Positions 18,401 through 26,415 of a DNA stretch of 37,628 nucleotides are shown here, one piece after another (within the stretch, counting starts at the first letter, position 1; each line of letters opens with the position of its first letter). Made by a program: the position numbers and the translations under genes. The notes under the pieces were generated by a model. That model was not told the DNA's origin. It worked only from the letters and a program-made list of their open reading frames with translations, and made no database searches. The DNA is from an uncultured Bacteroidales bacterium (GTDB taxonomy: Bacteria; Bacteroidota; Bacteroidia; Bacteroidales; FEN-979): assembly GCA_903925275.1 (NCBI GenBank), contig CAIYES010000386.1:1-37628 (forward strand). The letters are read 5' to 3'.

Positions 18401-18857
18401 CATCTTTAGGCTTCCCCGAGTAACCGAGATCCGCCTGCGCCTTCTCCAGATTATATCCTCCGATGATTTCCCTGTAAACCTCTTTTGCCATCTCTTTATC
18501 CTTGTCCTGAACGAGGTTGTGAAGGGCCAGCATGTACCTGCCCCGGGAATCTGATGAAGGTAAACCACCCGGTTGTGCATCAGCACCGTTCTTCTGCACT
18601 TTACGATAGTCCGGGTCCAAAACCACCGACCATGTATCGTCCCCAAGCTGATATACGGCGTCGGCACTCAACCCTCTTGAACTCTCAGTCCAGACAAGCT
18701 GCTGAATGATTCTTGCAATAGTGCTTTTCCCTGCTCCGTTCGGGCCGGAAATAATATTGATGCCGTCAGAAAGATTGCCTAGTCCTTCATTCTTTATCCC
18801 GTCCCTGAATCCGGGTGAGCGCCTAATTTTTACTGAGCTGAAATTTAATTTTCCCAT
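15405..18857 (-). CDS. SbcC/YhaN-like SMC-type ATPase with membrane hairpin and C-terminal extension
   Basis: This 1150-aa protein has an SMC/Rad50-type split ATPase. Walker A GPNGAGKST is at 38-46 and a Q-loop region (LALHNLVQ) follows. Long coiled coils with many Glu/Lys/Leu heptads are interrupted by a strongly hydrophobic segment at about 395-440 (two possible membrane helices, as in YhaN proteins). The signature ISTGTRVQLLIAIRIA lies near 840, Walker B is LPILADE and the D-loop LLANSDDDRA. About 200 further residues beyond the ATPase fold carry motifs such as FITWGQIESYYNLHG and have no counterpart in SbcC that I know. It starts 2 bp after the SbcD-like gene and probably forms a nuclease complex with it for processing DNA ends or hairpins, possibly at the membrane. 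Confidence 0.85.
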   Translation of the reverse strand: MGKLNFSSVKIRRSPGFRDGIKNEGLGNLSDGINIISGPNGAGKSTIARIIQQLVWTESSRGLSADAVYQLGDDTWSVVLDPDYRKVQKNGADAQPGGLPSSDSRGRYMLALHNLVQDKDKEMAKEVYREIIGGYNLEKAQADLGYSGKPKDARAEEYIEFIKALEGFNHAKNTQQALKEDEDTLDRLLEAKLRAEKSGLQKGFYEKVLAFLKSQDNYRQKNAILESYPETLKKATGEELQRIEALEQLIEAEQRKVLTAEKTILENTKEISGLPIPENGIERKTLEILKQRIEELEQTEKKVRENGPLLKNLEQESSKIMKGIDNCQDFESWGGIDLQDVDDIEHFYLSSLNVLFKKTSLEQDINRIGNETVYETEDRKKLEEGISALSKWLKEQKREKGISQLFAGILSITGILTIVATWIYGIYGLAGMPLLLLAWLIAFLQGRTKGGNENSGVRQDDYQKTGLRSPLRWDSGSVSLLLSELTAELTKSIENLVRSERLKNLKEQLDNLRQDLNDIDLKRQRLLDKLKAVPALPDTVNDSNSALFVYISNVIKWQTVRSEFTGLQATQRELEEQKKNQLEQCNLIFSNLQAEKVFDYAEANALVKQLEEFELLRKEAARVVTESRGIIDESKLQIVAFTGDSDSIYLKLGIVYGVKEEVRLLMGQYNDYQNASQASHTAKEQMAERESELKNHPDYPEFEKEIGGLTSDRVEQTIKELSIEANKLVGFVEEASRIETLINQKKEGAELENAIAFKESATEKLENLFENNLSSVTGDLLVSMLGTQNRAYNQPEVLKRANKLFNRVTRGRYELRVDEKAVEFQAFDTVLNQGLNLDEISTGTRVQLLIAIRIAFIETQEGEVKLPILADELLANSDDDRANAIIEALYEISREGRQIFYFTAQPDEVGKWMTFLNKKPDVNHKLILLDGNSTYENYVPDFNRLEFVHAIPEPGLMNITEYWKAAGIPTYNLLSHNSSQLSVAYLTEDINMAYKCLKSGFITWGQIESYYNLHGTVPDLNEATIQQMRFKAELLEYFQELYKQGRSRPVTMEVVLESGAISPSFEDRVREKLLEAKEDTNKFIDRINHLPNLQQNKKQKLHDHLVDQGYLDENTPVEQAEMGSKLLSKINSLGLEPQEAQDFINELSRP

Positions 18858-18859
18858 GT

Positions 18860-20149
18860 TTACTGTTGTTGTTGCTGAGTCAGTTCGCCAAGAAGCCGGA
18901 TCGCTTCCTTCCTGATAAATTTCTTTGCTGTTTCCCGAATAGATTCTTCAGATTCCTGAAACCTTTTCAAAGGCTGGTAAGTCGGACGGTTTCTCATATA
19001 TATGAACTTTTTTTCCCATTCCGCTATCATCTGAGTAAGAAATTCGTTTTCCCTGTCTGCGTCGATAGCCAGTATGGCCGACGCAAGAATCCCTGCGGGG
19101 GAGCTTTGTCTGGAGAGCTCTTCAAGGTCTGTGACTTCCGGCTTAACTGTCACCGAAACCCTGCGTACATATATCCTTGTTTCATTCGTGCCATAATCCT
19201 CAGCCCCGGACAGTCCGCGGGACCATCTGCCGATCTCATTGCTTCTGGGATACGTGCCCGTTAATGTGACGTCAAAAACAATGTGAGAGATCCCTGGAGT
19301 TTGTTTGTTCAATTCCAGTACTTCATTGTCGATCTCAGCCATCAATCGCCTGCGAAGTTCATCCTCGTTATCAGAACCGGTTACGTCTATCTCAAGATTC
19401 TCGAATCTTACAGGCGAAAAAAGCACGGTTTCAGGCGTTAAGATTATCCCTTTATCAACCATGAAAACAATAGGTCCGTGTATCCCCGGTTCCTTCGGAC
19501 CAAATGCCATTGGTGATCCGGGATAACAGATATACGGGACAACGGCCTTTAGTGTCCCCGGCTTGTGGATGTGTCCAAGTATCCATAAATTTACCGGAAG
19601 CCCATTACATAAACTGATGTCGATAGGGGCATAGGCACTGTCTTTTGCATATGCATCACCATGTAGCAATCCAATGCAGGGGAAGTTCTGGTCTATGTCA
19701 GACAGAGTAAACTGCGATAGAGGATCCTGCCTGTGATACTGGGTAGGGAAAGACCAGCCTGCGATTTGTAATATTTCCTGATCTTTAAAGTAAGTCAATA
19801 ATTGCCATTGGCCACGGTCGCCGATAAAGTGGACATTCTCAAAACCACCTGGTTTGAGAAGTTCGGGAAGGACGTCAAAATCGTGGTTTCCGGCAACCAT
19901 ATATACCTGGATGCCTTTTTCTTTCAGTTTTTTAAAACCCGATTGCAACGGACCAAAAGCCTCGAAATATCTGTTGTCCCTGTCCACAATATCGCCTGTA
20001 AGTGCGATAATGTCTACGTCATTATCGATTGACCAGTCCACAATCCGTTTCCAGGTATCCTTAGCTGACAGTCCGCCGGTATCGTATACAGAGCTGGAAA
20101 TTTTCTTTCCGATGTGAAGGTCACCGGTGGCTAAGATTTTTATCGCCAT
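18860..20149 (-). CDS. SbcD/YhaO/Mre11-like DNA exonuclease
   Basis: This 429-aa calcineurin-like metallophosphoesterase of the Mre11/SbcD/YhaO group has all expected motifs: GDLHIG (D10, H12), GDIVDRDN (D53), GNHD (N88, H89, D90), LLHGD (H163) and GHIHKPG (192-198). These bind two manganese ions and give 3'-5' exonuclease and endonuclease activity. A C-terminal capping/partner-binding region follows, ending in a run of glutamines. The companion ATPase gene begins 2 bp downstream, which fits translational coupling and a Rad50-Mre11-like complex. The gene lies 51 bp downstream of the 254-aa unknown in the same orientation. Assignment to YhaO rather than classical SbcD rests on the partner having a YhaN-like membrane segment. 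Confidence 0.88.
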   Translation of the reverse strand: MAIKILATGDLHIGKKISSSVYDTGGLSAKDTWKRIVDWSIDNDVDIIALTGDIVDRDNRYFEAFGPLQSGFKKLKEKGIQVYMVAGNHDFDVLPELLKPGGFENVHFIGDRGQWQLLTYFKDQEILQIAGWSFPTQYHRQDPLSQFTLSDIDQNFPCIGLLHGDAYAKDSAYAPIDISLCNGLPVNLWILGHIHKPGTLKAVVPYICYPGSPMAFGPKEPGIHGPIVFMVDKGIILTPETVLFSPVRFENLEIDVTGSDNEDELRRRLMAEIDNEVLELNKQTPGISHIVFDVTLTGTYPRSNEIGRWSRGLSGAEDYGTNETRIYVRRVSVTVKPEVTDLEELSRQSSPAGILASAILAIDADRENEFLTQMIAEWEKKFIYMRNRPTYQPLKRFQESEESIRETAKKFIRKEAIRLLGELTQQQQQ

Positions 20150-20200
20150 AAAGTTTATTTGTTAGGATAGTTGCTTGATATTATCTTGATTATGAACTTG

Positions 20201-20965
20201 TCATTCATAAAAAAATTCCACAGGAAAACCAAGTTCCCGGGCAACTTCTTTCATAATCCTTTCCTGATCGTCAGAGGCCTGGTATGTGGAGTAATAGAGT
20301 CCGTTATGGCCTTTAATCCTTTTATGAAAGATTCCTCGTCCAAAAGCAGGATCCTCAGGATCTTCCTTAAACCGCTCACGCAAAATATCTGAGTTTAAAA
20401 TTGAATCAGAGAAGTTATCGATGCAGTAGTCCATAAAAGCCTTATAGCATTTGGCTGTGGTAGGCTTATCTGGAATTTGCAGGCGAACGTACTTAACCGA
20501 AACACCAATTATTTTATGACTATTAGAGTCAATGGACGGTTTTTCAGTCGCGCCAACAGTTTTAGGTCCAAGCATAGGGGTTATTGGCACCTCTTGTCCT
20601 CCTGGATCTGCAGAGTTCCGTCCATCTATAATGTTATGAGATTGCGCATAAAATCCCAACAATAATATTTCAGAAAGTTCTCTCATGAAAGTAAAATATG
20701 TCGGTTCATTCTTAAATTCGAACCGTTCGGCCAGGTCACCAATGGAGGTTGATAAATATTTTCCAGTTAAAATATTTTTAAATAATGAAAGTGACTCACT
20801 TTCATTATTCTTAAAACTCACTTCAAGTTCAATGCCTTTTGAAATGCCCTTATTTACAGGCATATGAATATCTATTCCTGATTTGTACAAACTCTTCAAC
20901 GAGATGATATCTGTTTCGTGAAGATTGTACTCCTGGAAAAATGGATGATCTTTAATGTTGCACAT
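20201..20965 (-). CDS. hypothetical protein, 254 aa, upstream of SbcCD-like pair
   Basis: I do not recognise this protein. It is soluble, with a helical N-terminal half (DIISLKSLYKSGIDIHMPVN; FTFMRELSEILLLGFYAQSH), a proline/glycine-rich linker (DPGGQEVPITPMLGPKTVG) near residues 120-140 and a C-terminal half with KAFMDYCIDNFSDSILNSD. There are no catalytic motifs, signal peptide or membrane helices. It is in the same orientation as the SbcD-like gene, 51 bp upstream, and could be the first gene of a three-gene operon. A role as partner or regulator of the nuclease is guilt by association only. Confidence 0.7.
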   Translation of the reverse strand: MCNIKDHPFFQEYNLHETDIISLKSLYKSGIDIHMPVNKGISKGIELEVSFKNNESESLSLFKNILTGKYLSTSIGDLAERFEFKNEPTYFTFMRELSEILLLGFYAQSHNIIDGRNSADPGGQEVPITPMLGPKTVGATEKPSIDSNSHKIIGVSVKYVRLQIPDKPTTAKCYKAFMDYCIDNFSDSILNSDILRERFKEDPEDPAFGRGIFHKRIKGHNGLYYSTYQASDDQERIMKEVARELGFPVEFFYE

Positions 20966-21108
20966 GATTGTTATTTTAAATAGTTTACTTGCTGTCTTAT
21001 AATCTCTTTTTATGTTATTTTCCCGTTATTTGCGGTCAAAACGAATTTCCCGAAAATACTCACTTAAACTGCTGAGGGGTTATTCATACACATTATACAT
21101 TGCAGTGC

Positions 21109-21837
21109 CTATTGTTTTTGGAATAGTTTATAAGTTGACCCTCCATTGGCAAACTGATTAAAATTTCCGGGCATTTGAATGAGCCCAAGTTGTTTCAAGA
21201 GATTTCCCACATAGGTTAACTCCCAATATTTTAATTGAAATTCATCTGTATATTCAAAATTTTCTCCATTAAAAATTCCGCTGCAATATTCCTTATAGAC
21301 ATAAATACTGTCCTGATTAGTGTTTATTAATCGCACTGATCGCCTGCACTCCTTTGTTTGAATGAATGGTAATTGTGTCAGGTTGAAAAACACCATGTCT
21401 GGTAAATCAAGAAATAAGTACCCTTTTGGTTTTAGGTGTTTGCAAATATTCTCAAGGTTTTTGAATAGTTCATCGTCAGTAATGGAATAGCTAAGGACAG
21501 TAAATATTGCCAACGCCAAATCGCAGCTTTTACTGTCATATTCTGATATTGAACAATTATAAACCGGGAAATTTAATTTGAGGTTGTCTCTTTTTTTTAT
21601 CAACTCGGAAGCCATGCCAGAACTTCTTTCAACCGCAATAATTTCATAGCCGGATTGATTTAATGGAATTGCCACCCTCCCCGTTCCTGCACCATAGTCA
21701 ATTATTGACCCGTCTGGTAAAATTTCTTTTATTACCTTAAGAGTTTCGTCAGTAAAATGTTCATATGCATGTCCAAATGATTTTGTGTATACAAAGTCGT
21801 AAAATTTTGACCAATTGTCATGAGGTTTTGTCTCCAT
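21109..21837 (-). CDS. class I SAM-dependent methyltransferase
   Basis: This 242-aa Rossmann-fold methyltransferase has motif I IIDYGAGTGRV with D47-G49-G51-G53, an acidic residue at the end of beta 2 (IIAVERSS, E70) that would hydrogen-bond the SAM ribose, and a post-motif region CDLALAIFTVLSYSI followed by YLFLDLPDMVFFN. There is no target-recognition domain and no N-P-P-[YF] motif, so it is not an adenine-specific DNA methylase. A small-molecule or protein substrate is more likely. It is flanked by gaps of 143 and 110 bp and so may be transcribed alone. Nothing ties it specifically to its neighbours. Confidence 0.8.
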   Translation of the reverse strand: METKPHDNWSKFYDFVYTKSFGHAYEHFTDETLKVIKEILPDGSIIDYGAGTGRVAIPLNQSGYEIIAVERSSGMASELIKKRDNLKLNFPVYNCSISEYDSKSCDLALAIFTVLSYSITDDELFKNLENICKHLKPKGYLFLDLPDMVFFNLTQLPFIQTKECRRSVRLINTNQDSIYVYKEYCSGIFNGENFEYTDEFQLKYWELTYVGNLLKQLGLIQMPGNFNQFANGGSTYKLFQKQ

Positions 21838-21947
21838 TTATTTCAGTTCTTTTGTTCAGTTAATAGTGAATTCACTGTTTTCAGTAATGAGAATCCTGCT
21901 GGTTGGTTTACTGTGTTATCCCGGTTTTAGCAATATATAAGATTGAA

Positions 21948-22523
21948 TCAAGGATATGATATATTTCTAGGTTTGATTGACCGTAATACTCTTTTCTGGA
22001 GTTTATCAGAAAACATAAAACTATTACGTAATAATTCATCAATTAAAAGGTATGGGAAATTGCTGACCCTTCCATTTCTGCCGTCAGATTTAGCCAGGAA
22101 TAATTCAAGCGGAGGCAGCGAATTTACCCTTTTAATATGATCTTCAATGTTATTGCAAACCGCCTTCTTGTGAAAATATTTTTCTTCAATGGCGATTTCA
22201 GCCTCATCAATATCTTGCAGTTTGTTTTCATATAAATAATCCAGAGAAATTTCATGGCAGCTATCAAAAAGGTATCCTTCGGGAGGGATCCATGCATTCG
22301 TTTCGCTGTATATGTTTATATACAAATCGTCATATGCATTCTTACTGCTCATTATTTCATAATGATCAACCGGAAATTTTTCGGAGTATAAGGACCCAAT
22401 CCGGTGATAAAGAATATGGAAGCCTTTACTGGTCACGAGATTATTAAGGTATACCCTGGAAGCAGGTATACTGTTGAGGTTAATTGGTTTTCCCGGGCAT
22501 TTACCATATTTCACAGGGTTCAT
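21948..22523 (-). CDS. hypothetical protein, 191 aa, third gene of the vWA operon
   Basis: This unrecognised soluble protein begins MNPVKYGKCPGKPINLNSIP. It has a mixed alpha/beta composition with many Tyr, Asp and Glu residues (YDDLYINIYSETNAW, SCHEISLDYLYENKL, AEIAIEEKYF) and a basic C-terminus (QKRVLRSIKPRN). There is no signal peptide or membrane helix. It follows the cysteine-cluster gene by 18 bp, so it probably belongs to the operon vWA - cysteine-cluster protein - this gene. The next gene, a methyltransferase, is 110 bp away. No function can be assigned. Confidence 0.7.
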   Translation of the reverse strand: MNPVKYGKCPGKPINLNSIPASRVYLNNLVTSKGFHILYHRIGSLYSEKFPVDHYEIMSSKNAYDDLYINIYSETNAWIPPEGYLFDSCHEISLDYLYENKLQDIDEAEIAIEEKYFHKKAVCNNIEDHIKRVNSLPPLELFLAKSDGRNGRVSNFPYLLIDELLRNSFMFSDKLQKRVLRSIKPRNISYP

Positions 22524-22541
22524 GATATTGCAGATTGATAT

Positions 22542-23636
22542 TTAGTCATTTATGTATTTCACTAAATCCCGGTTTATTTTGATCGAAAATTTATCGCCTC
22601 TTTCTCCCAGTATTGTATAATTTTCTGACAACTCAGCGCCAATAGTAAGCTTCATTTTAGCTCTTATCTGGCTTACCAGTTCATTCATCGCATTTTTTAC
22701 AGGATTCAGTATGGCCTCAATTACGTTATCAATTTTTGCCAGATCGATGGTAACTGAAAGGTGCTTGTAAATAGTTCTTATTTCTTCCTTGTTTTTATAG
22801 ATGTTCTTGAATAAAATCCCTTCCGGGTGGTTCAGGAATAAGAGATAAACCGTCAACTGTCTGGGATCCAGGCTGAGCTCAAGGTTCCCCATTTCAGGAA
22901 ACCGGAGTTTCCGTTTCGGGATATCTATTTCCAGGACGGATTCAGCCTTTGTGAGTTGAAATCTTGTTCGGAACAACATCTGGCTTCGGATGCTGTCAAA
23001 GGTTGAGAATATTTGCCTGGCCAGAGCCGGTTCTGGTTTTCTCCTGATCAGCAAATCACGGCAGTCGGGACAAATATCCGCCGTGCGGAGCCTGAGCTGA
23101 ACTTCGGCCTTTTTCCTGCAATAATCAAATACGCAGCCCCTCGGTTCCTGGTGTCCCCACTTTTCGGCTTCTTCCATGCTGTCAAATGCAGCAATGGCCA
23201 GCGGAATGGATGCCAGCTCATAAATGATGGGATAACTTGGATCAGACTCGATGTATATTTCCCAATCCGAGGTTCGGATAAAAAAATTAAGGTCGCCTGT
23301 AGGGTCCCATGCTGAAAAAAATCTTCTCGTATTTTCATGATCCGTAAACAATACGACTACGTCTTCTTTTGTGAGACCGTGTTCATGCCGGTATTTCCCG
23401 CACCGTTCGAAAAGCACCTCCCATGTGAGTATTTCCTTTACGGAGTTGTAATCGGGTGCCCCATGCACCAAATAATCATTCTTCTCCCTGGTGTGTTCAG
23501 ACAGATTTTCATCTTCATCGGCCGGGGCTTCCAACCATATGAATTCTATAGGGCCGGGGTGTTTACCGATCCGGTTGAAAACAGATTGTACCAGTTTAAT
23601 TGAGACCTCATCTGAGCGAAACAGGAAGATTTTCAT
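22542..23636 (-). CDS. cysteine-cluster protein, possible catalytically dead metzincin
   Basis: This is a 364-aa protein from the ATG at 23636; a TTG nine bases upstream overlaps the vWA stop and is less likely. Residues 92-195 look like a zincin-type domain: VVVLFTDHENTRRFFSAW, FFIRTSDWEIYIES, a hydrophobic helix YELASIPLAIAAF at 139-151, then RGCVFDYC (C168, C173) and LRTADICPDC (C189, C192). C-x4-C-x15-C-x2-C resembles the structural zinc site of archaemetzincins (C-x4-C-x19-C-x2-C), but the helix lacks HExxH. The C-terminal half (about 205-364) resembles a winged-helix or effector-type region. It sits 5 bp after the vWA gene and is divergent from an operon that encodes a true archaemetzincin. 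The comparison is an inference and needs structural support. Confidence 0.75.
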   Translation of the reverse strand: MKIFLFRSDEVSIKLVQSVFNRIGKHPGPIEFIWLEAPADEDENLSEHTREKNDYLVHGAPDYNSVKEILTWEVLFERCGKYRHEHGLTKEDVVVLFTDHENTRRFFSAWDPTGDLNFFIRTSDWEIYIESDPSYPIIYELASIPLAIAAFDSMEEAEKWGHQEPRGCVFDYCRKKAEVQLRLRTADICPDCRDLLIRRKPEPALARQIFSTFDSIRSQMLFRTRFQLTKAESVLEIDIPKRKLRFPEMGNLELSLDPRQLTVYLLFLNHPEGILFKNIYKNKEEIRTIYKHLSVTIDLAKIDNVIEAILNPVKNAMNELVSQIRAKMKLTIGAELSENYTILGERGDKFSIKINRDLVKYIND

Positions 23637-23641
23637 AGGCT

Positions 23642-24316
23642 TCAAAGTTTTAAATATTGATCCGACTCATTTTCATTCACTTTTTCCGGCTCCAGAAAAC
23701 TTTTCCTGATTTTGTCCGATTGCTTGTTATAAAGGTAAAATTCAATTGAGTTGCCTAATTTATGGTAAAGATCAGAAATTTCGCTCACATTGTAGTGCAT
23801 GGCATTATTTTTATTGATATTCAGACTTTGAGCAATATCAACAGCATCAAGCGTTGCACCGAGGTAGCTGAATGTCCATTTGCCAGATTGTTCAAGTCCG
23901 CCGATCATGGTTGCAACCTGGTCGTGAGTGAAATTAGCTGAAGCGTTTTCATATCCGTCGGTAATGATCACCACGACAACGCTTGCTTCATCGTTTTCTA
24001 TTTCTGATCCCACTGCCTCCTGTAATTCATTTATTGTGACACCGATTGCATCATAAAGGGCCGTATTCCCATCCGGCCTGAAATCTGCATAGGTCAGCTC
24101 CCGGAGCTGTCCTGACCTGATATAATTCCATGTTTTTGAAATCCGATGGTTGAAAAGAGTCAATGAAGTAATGAGTTCCTGTTCAGGAAGTTTTTCTGCC
24201 ACCTCCCTGATCCTGCGGATCTGCTGGTTAACTCCTTCAATAGTTTGTTCAATCAGGCCGCTCATGGAGCCGCTGCGGTCAAGAATCAGGTGGTAATAAG
24301 TCCGTTTATTTTTCAT
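23642..24316 (-). CDS. von Willebrand factor A domain protein (TerY-like)
   Basis: This is a 224-aa single-domain vWA protein. The MIDAS motif DRSGSMS has D13-x-S15-x-S17, and a later PDGNTALYDAI supplies the MIDAS threonine and VVVVIITDGYENAS the downstream aspartate. The metal site is therefore complete. I prefer the ATG at 24316 because the MIDAS follows at once, as in TerY-type proteins; an ATG at 24373 would add 19 unlikely residues. There is no signal peptide, so it is cytoplasmic. vWA proteins commonly act with MoxR-type or other AAA+ ATPases as metal-dependent protein adaptors. It heads a leftward operon, divergent from an AAA+ ATPase operon, and a MoxR ATPase is encoded at 34180. Either could be its partner. 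Confidence 0.88.
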   Translation of the reverse strand: MKNKRTYYHLILDRSGSMSGLIEQTIEGVNQQIRRIREVAEKLPEQELITSLTLFNHRISKTWNYIRSGQLRELTYADFRPDGNTALYDAIGVTINELQEAVGSEIENDEASVVVVIITDGYENASANFTHDQVATMIGGLEQSGKWTFSYLGATLDAVDIAQSLNINKNNAMHYNVSEISDLYHKLGNSIEFYLYNKQSDKIRKSFLEPEKVNENESDQYLKL

Positions 24317-24737
24317 GGCATCTTGTTTTAGTTGAATTAGGATGCAAGGATATGGCTTTTTGTAAAGGCACATTTGTTTTCACAACCTTGTTTTTATCAA
24401 GAAGGATTTGTTCTCTGTGGTTCGTTTGTTTTTCAAATCATAAACTCCGCTGTACCTATTCCTGAATGTCATAATTCAATCATCATAAAAAAACAAGGTT
24501 GCGAAAAGACGACTGATGACGATAAAAGTGAAAACTTTGCCGAAAGTTTGGGACTAATACATCCGAATACAAAATATATGAATAAAACATCAAATAACCA
24601 AATGAAAATGAAAATCACGAGGCAATTTCTACGTGATTTTGCTCAGACGATGTCTGACATTTAACAAGGCTGAAACAACTTCAGTAAATTCTTTATAAGG
24701 AATGTTTCATTTGAGAAAAGACCAATTGTAAAGATAT
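24317..24737. promoter_or_regulatory. divergent promoter region between vWA and AAA+ operons
   Basis: These 421 bp separate two divergent operons. The region carries an inverted repeat: 24377-24395 pairs with 24489-24507 at 18 of 19 positions (core CAACCTTGTTTTT against AAAAACAAGGTTG), with 93 bp between the arms. Possible one-mismatch -7 boxes are TATCCTTG on the minus strand (24352-24345) for the vWA gene and TTCATTTG at 24706-24713 for the ATPase gene; neither has a clear -33. A 96-codon frame at 24374-24664 has no coding character and overlaps the repeat. A shared operator for both operons is plausible. Confidence 0.45.
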
Positions 24738-26414
24738 ATGAGCAGTAATATCAATAAATCAGACAGGAAAGCCACAGAGTTGTGCGGGATCATTGAAGAA
24801 CTCCAGAAATTATTCAGGACGCACAAGTTTGAGTATGCAAGGTATTCCCTGGCAGAGGATACCCGGATCAGGTTTGTCAAGAAGTTTTTCGGGTTGAAAA
24901 ATACGTATGACCTTATCATCCTGTGTTTCTTCATTGAAGCAAAGCTCGCCTTCGATGAAGGTATAGAATTAAAAAAACTGGTCAATTATTTCAGTCCCGA
25001 CCTTCAAAGTTGCGTAAAATTGAACAATTCTCTTAAGTTTCTACTTAAGAAGCATCTCATTGTACTGGAAGGATCGGATTACGGAAATAACGAAAAAGGG
25101 TATGTATTATCTCAGAATTGCATGACAGGGATCCTGAGTTTTAACAGAAAATGCTTCATCCGGAAGATGGACTCCATGGATGAATTTTTGAAGGACTTTA
25201 ATGTTCTTCTGCAGGAGGCACGGAATTTTCCGGATGATGAAACGTTTGGAAAGCTGACCAACCAGATCGATGAATATGCTTCCACGCCCGAGATAAAATG
25301 GCTACGCAGACAAAAGTTGTCGAAACAGGAAGAAGTAATCCTTTGTATGGCAGTCCGTAACTACACGCTCTTCGGGGAACCAACAGATGTGGAATCAGCC
25401 GCTTCTATTGTATCAAATGACTCTTATCACAGATTTAAACTGCAAAAGAATTTTATTTCCGGGAAAAATCGTCTGATCCTAAAAGGCTATCTATGCTTTG
25501 TTCAAGCGCATTACATCACCAAAGACTTGAAACTCACTGATATGAGTATCCAGGGCCTATGCGCTTCCGGGTCGTCGTCAGGCACCCAAACATTTTATCC
25601 GAAACGGCTGACGCTGCTGATGCCAGATCAGATTCCGGATGAAACATATATTCATGACAATCCTGACCTCAGGCTGATTGAGAATATGGTCAGCAGAGAC
25701 ACTTACGAACAGATCCGGCTGAAGGTTCCAAGGCTCACAGTGCTGCTAACGGGCGCTCCCGGGGTCGGAAAGACTGCATTCATCAACCACCTGGCCAAAA
25801 AGACTGGCAGGCCTGTGCTCTCTGCCAATATTGCCGGGATTTTATCCTGTTATGTCGGCGATAGTGAAAAGAACCTGGTTCAGCTGTTCAGTGAAGCAGA
25901 GACTGCATATGATCACTTTGAAGTAACGCCCCTCATCGTCCTTGATGAGGCTGAATCGCTGTTGTATAAACGTCAGGCAAACTCCCAGGGCGATGTCACA
26001 CAAATGAACAACAACCTAATTTCGCTGTTGTTGATGAGCCTTGATAAGTTCAAAGGCATCCTGATCTGCTGCAGCAACTTCAGCTTTGTCAATGGTAACT
26101 TTGATCCTGCATTACACCGCCGGTTTCATACGATCACAGAGGTCATGTCACCTCCGATAAATGTGCTTGAGTCTATTTTTTGCCGCCAGTTTCCGGAATG
26201 TTCGAACACAGAGGTTCATACCCTGCTGTCCTGCTACCAATCCGTTACACCGGCTCAAATCCGCAAGCTGAGAGATAAATATGACATCCATCTGATGGTG
26301 GGAGAACCGGGGAATACCGGAGCCGTATTGTCCCGGCTCATTGAACAGGATCTGCAGTCAAATGCCATAAATCAAAGGAATCCGATCGGATTTGTCACCT
26401 GCAACAGGGCGTAA
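24738..26414 (+). CDS. AAA+ ATPase, first gene of the peptidase-like operon
   Basis: This 558-aa protein has a helical N-terminal region (1-330) like the ATPase at 2344. Its AAA+ core has Walker A GAPGVGKT at 339-346, pore-like CYVGDSEKN, Walker B LIVLDEAE with D403-E404, sensor-1 region LICCSNFSF and arginine-finger region FDPALHRRFH. The Walker B aspartate is intact here, unlike in the 2344 paralogue. The following gene starts 1 bp after its stop, and four genes in a row overlap or nearly touch, so they are one translationally coupled operon. Three of the four encode peptidase-like proteins. The ATPase may therefore act as a switch or unfoldase controlling proteolysis, in the manner of AAA+ scaffolds; that role is inferred from context. 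Confidence 0.88.
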   Translation: MSSNINKSDRKATELCGIIEELQKLFRTHKFEYARYSLAEDTRIRFVKKFFGLKNTYDLIILCFFIEAKLAFDEGIELKKLVNYFSPDLQSCVKLNNSLKFLLKKHLIVLEGSDYGNNEKGYVLSQNCMTGILSFNRKCFIRKMDSMDEFLKDFNVLLQEARNFPDDETFGKLTNQIDEYASTPEIKWLRRQKLSKQEEVILCMAVRNYTLFGEPTDVESAASIVSNDSYHRFKLQKNFISGKNRLILKGYLCFVQAHYITKDLKLTDMSIQGLCASGSSSGTQTFYPKRLTLLMPDQIPDETYIHDNPDLRLIENMVSRDTYEQIRLKVPRLTVLLTGAPGVGKTAFINHLAKKTGRPVLSANIAGILSCYVGDSEKNLVQLFSEAETAYDHFEVTPLIVLDEAESLLYKRQANSQGDVTQMNNNLISLLLMSLDKFKGILICCSNFSFVNGNFDPALHRRFHTITEVMSPPINVLESIFCRQFPECSNTEVHTLLSCYQSVTPAQIRKLRDKYDIHLMVGEPGNTGAVLSRLIEQDLQSNAINQRNPIGFVTCNRA

Positions 26415-26415
26415 T

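Noticed and set aside
21109..21837. DNA restriction-modification methylase
   Set aside because: No N/D-PP-Y/F or cytosine-methylase PC motif and no target-recognition domain; no restriction endonuclease next to it.
24374..24664. 96-codon rightward frame in the divergent promoter region
   Set aside because: It lies across the long inverted repeat and between two divergent operons, and its sequence has no coding character.
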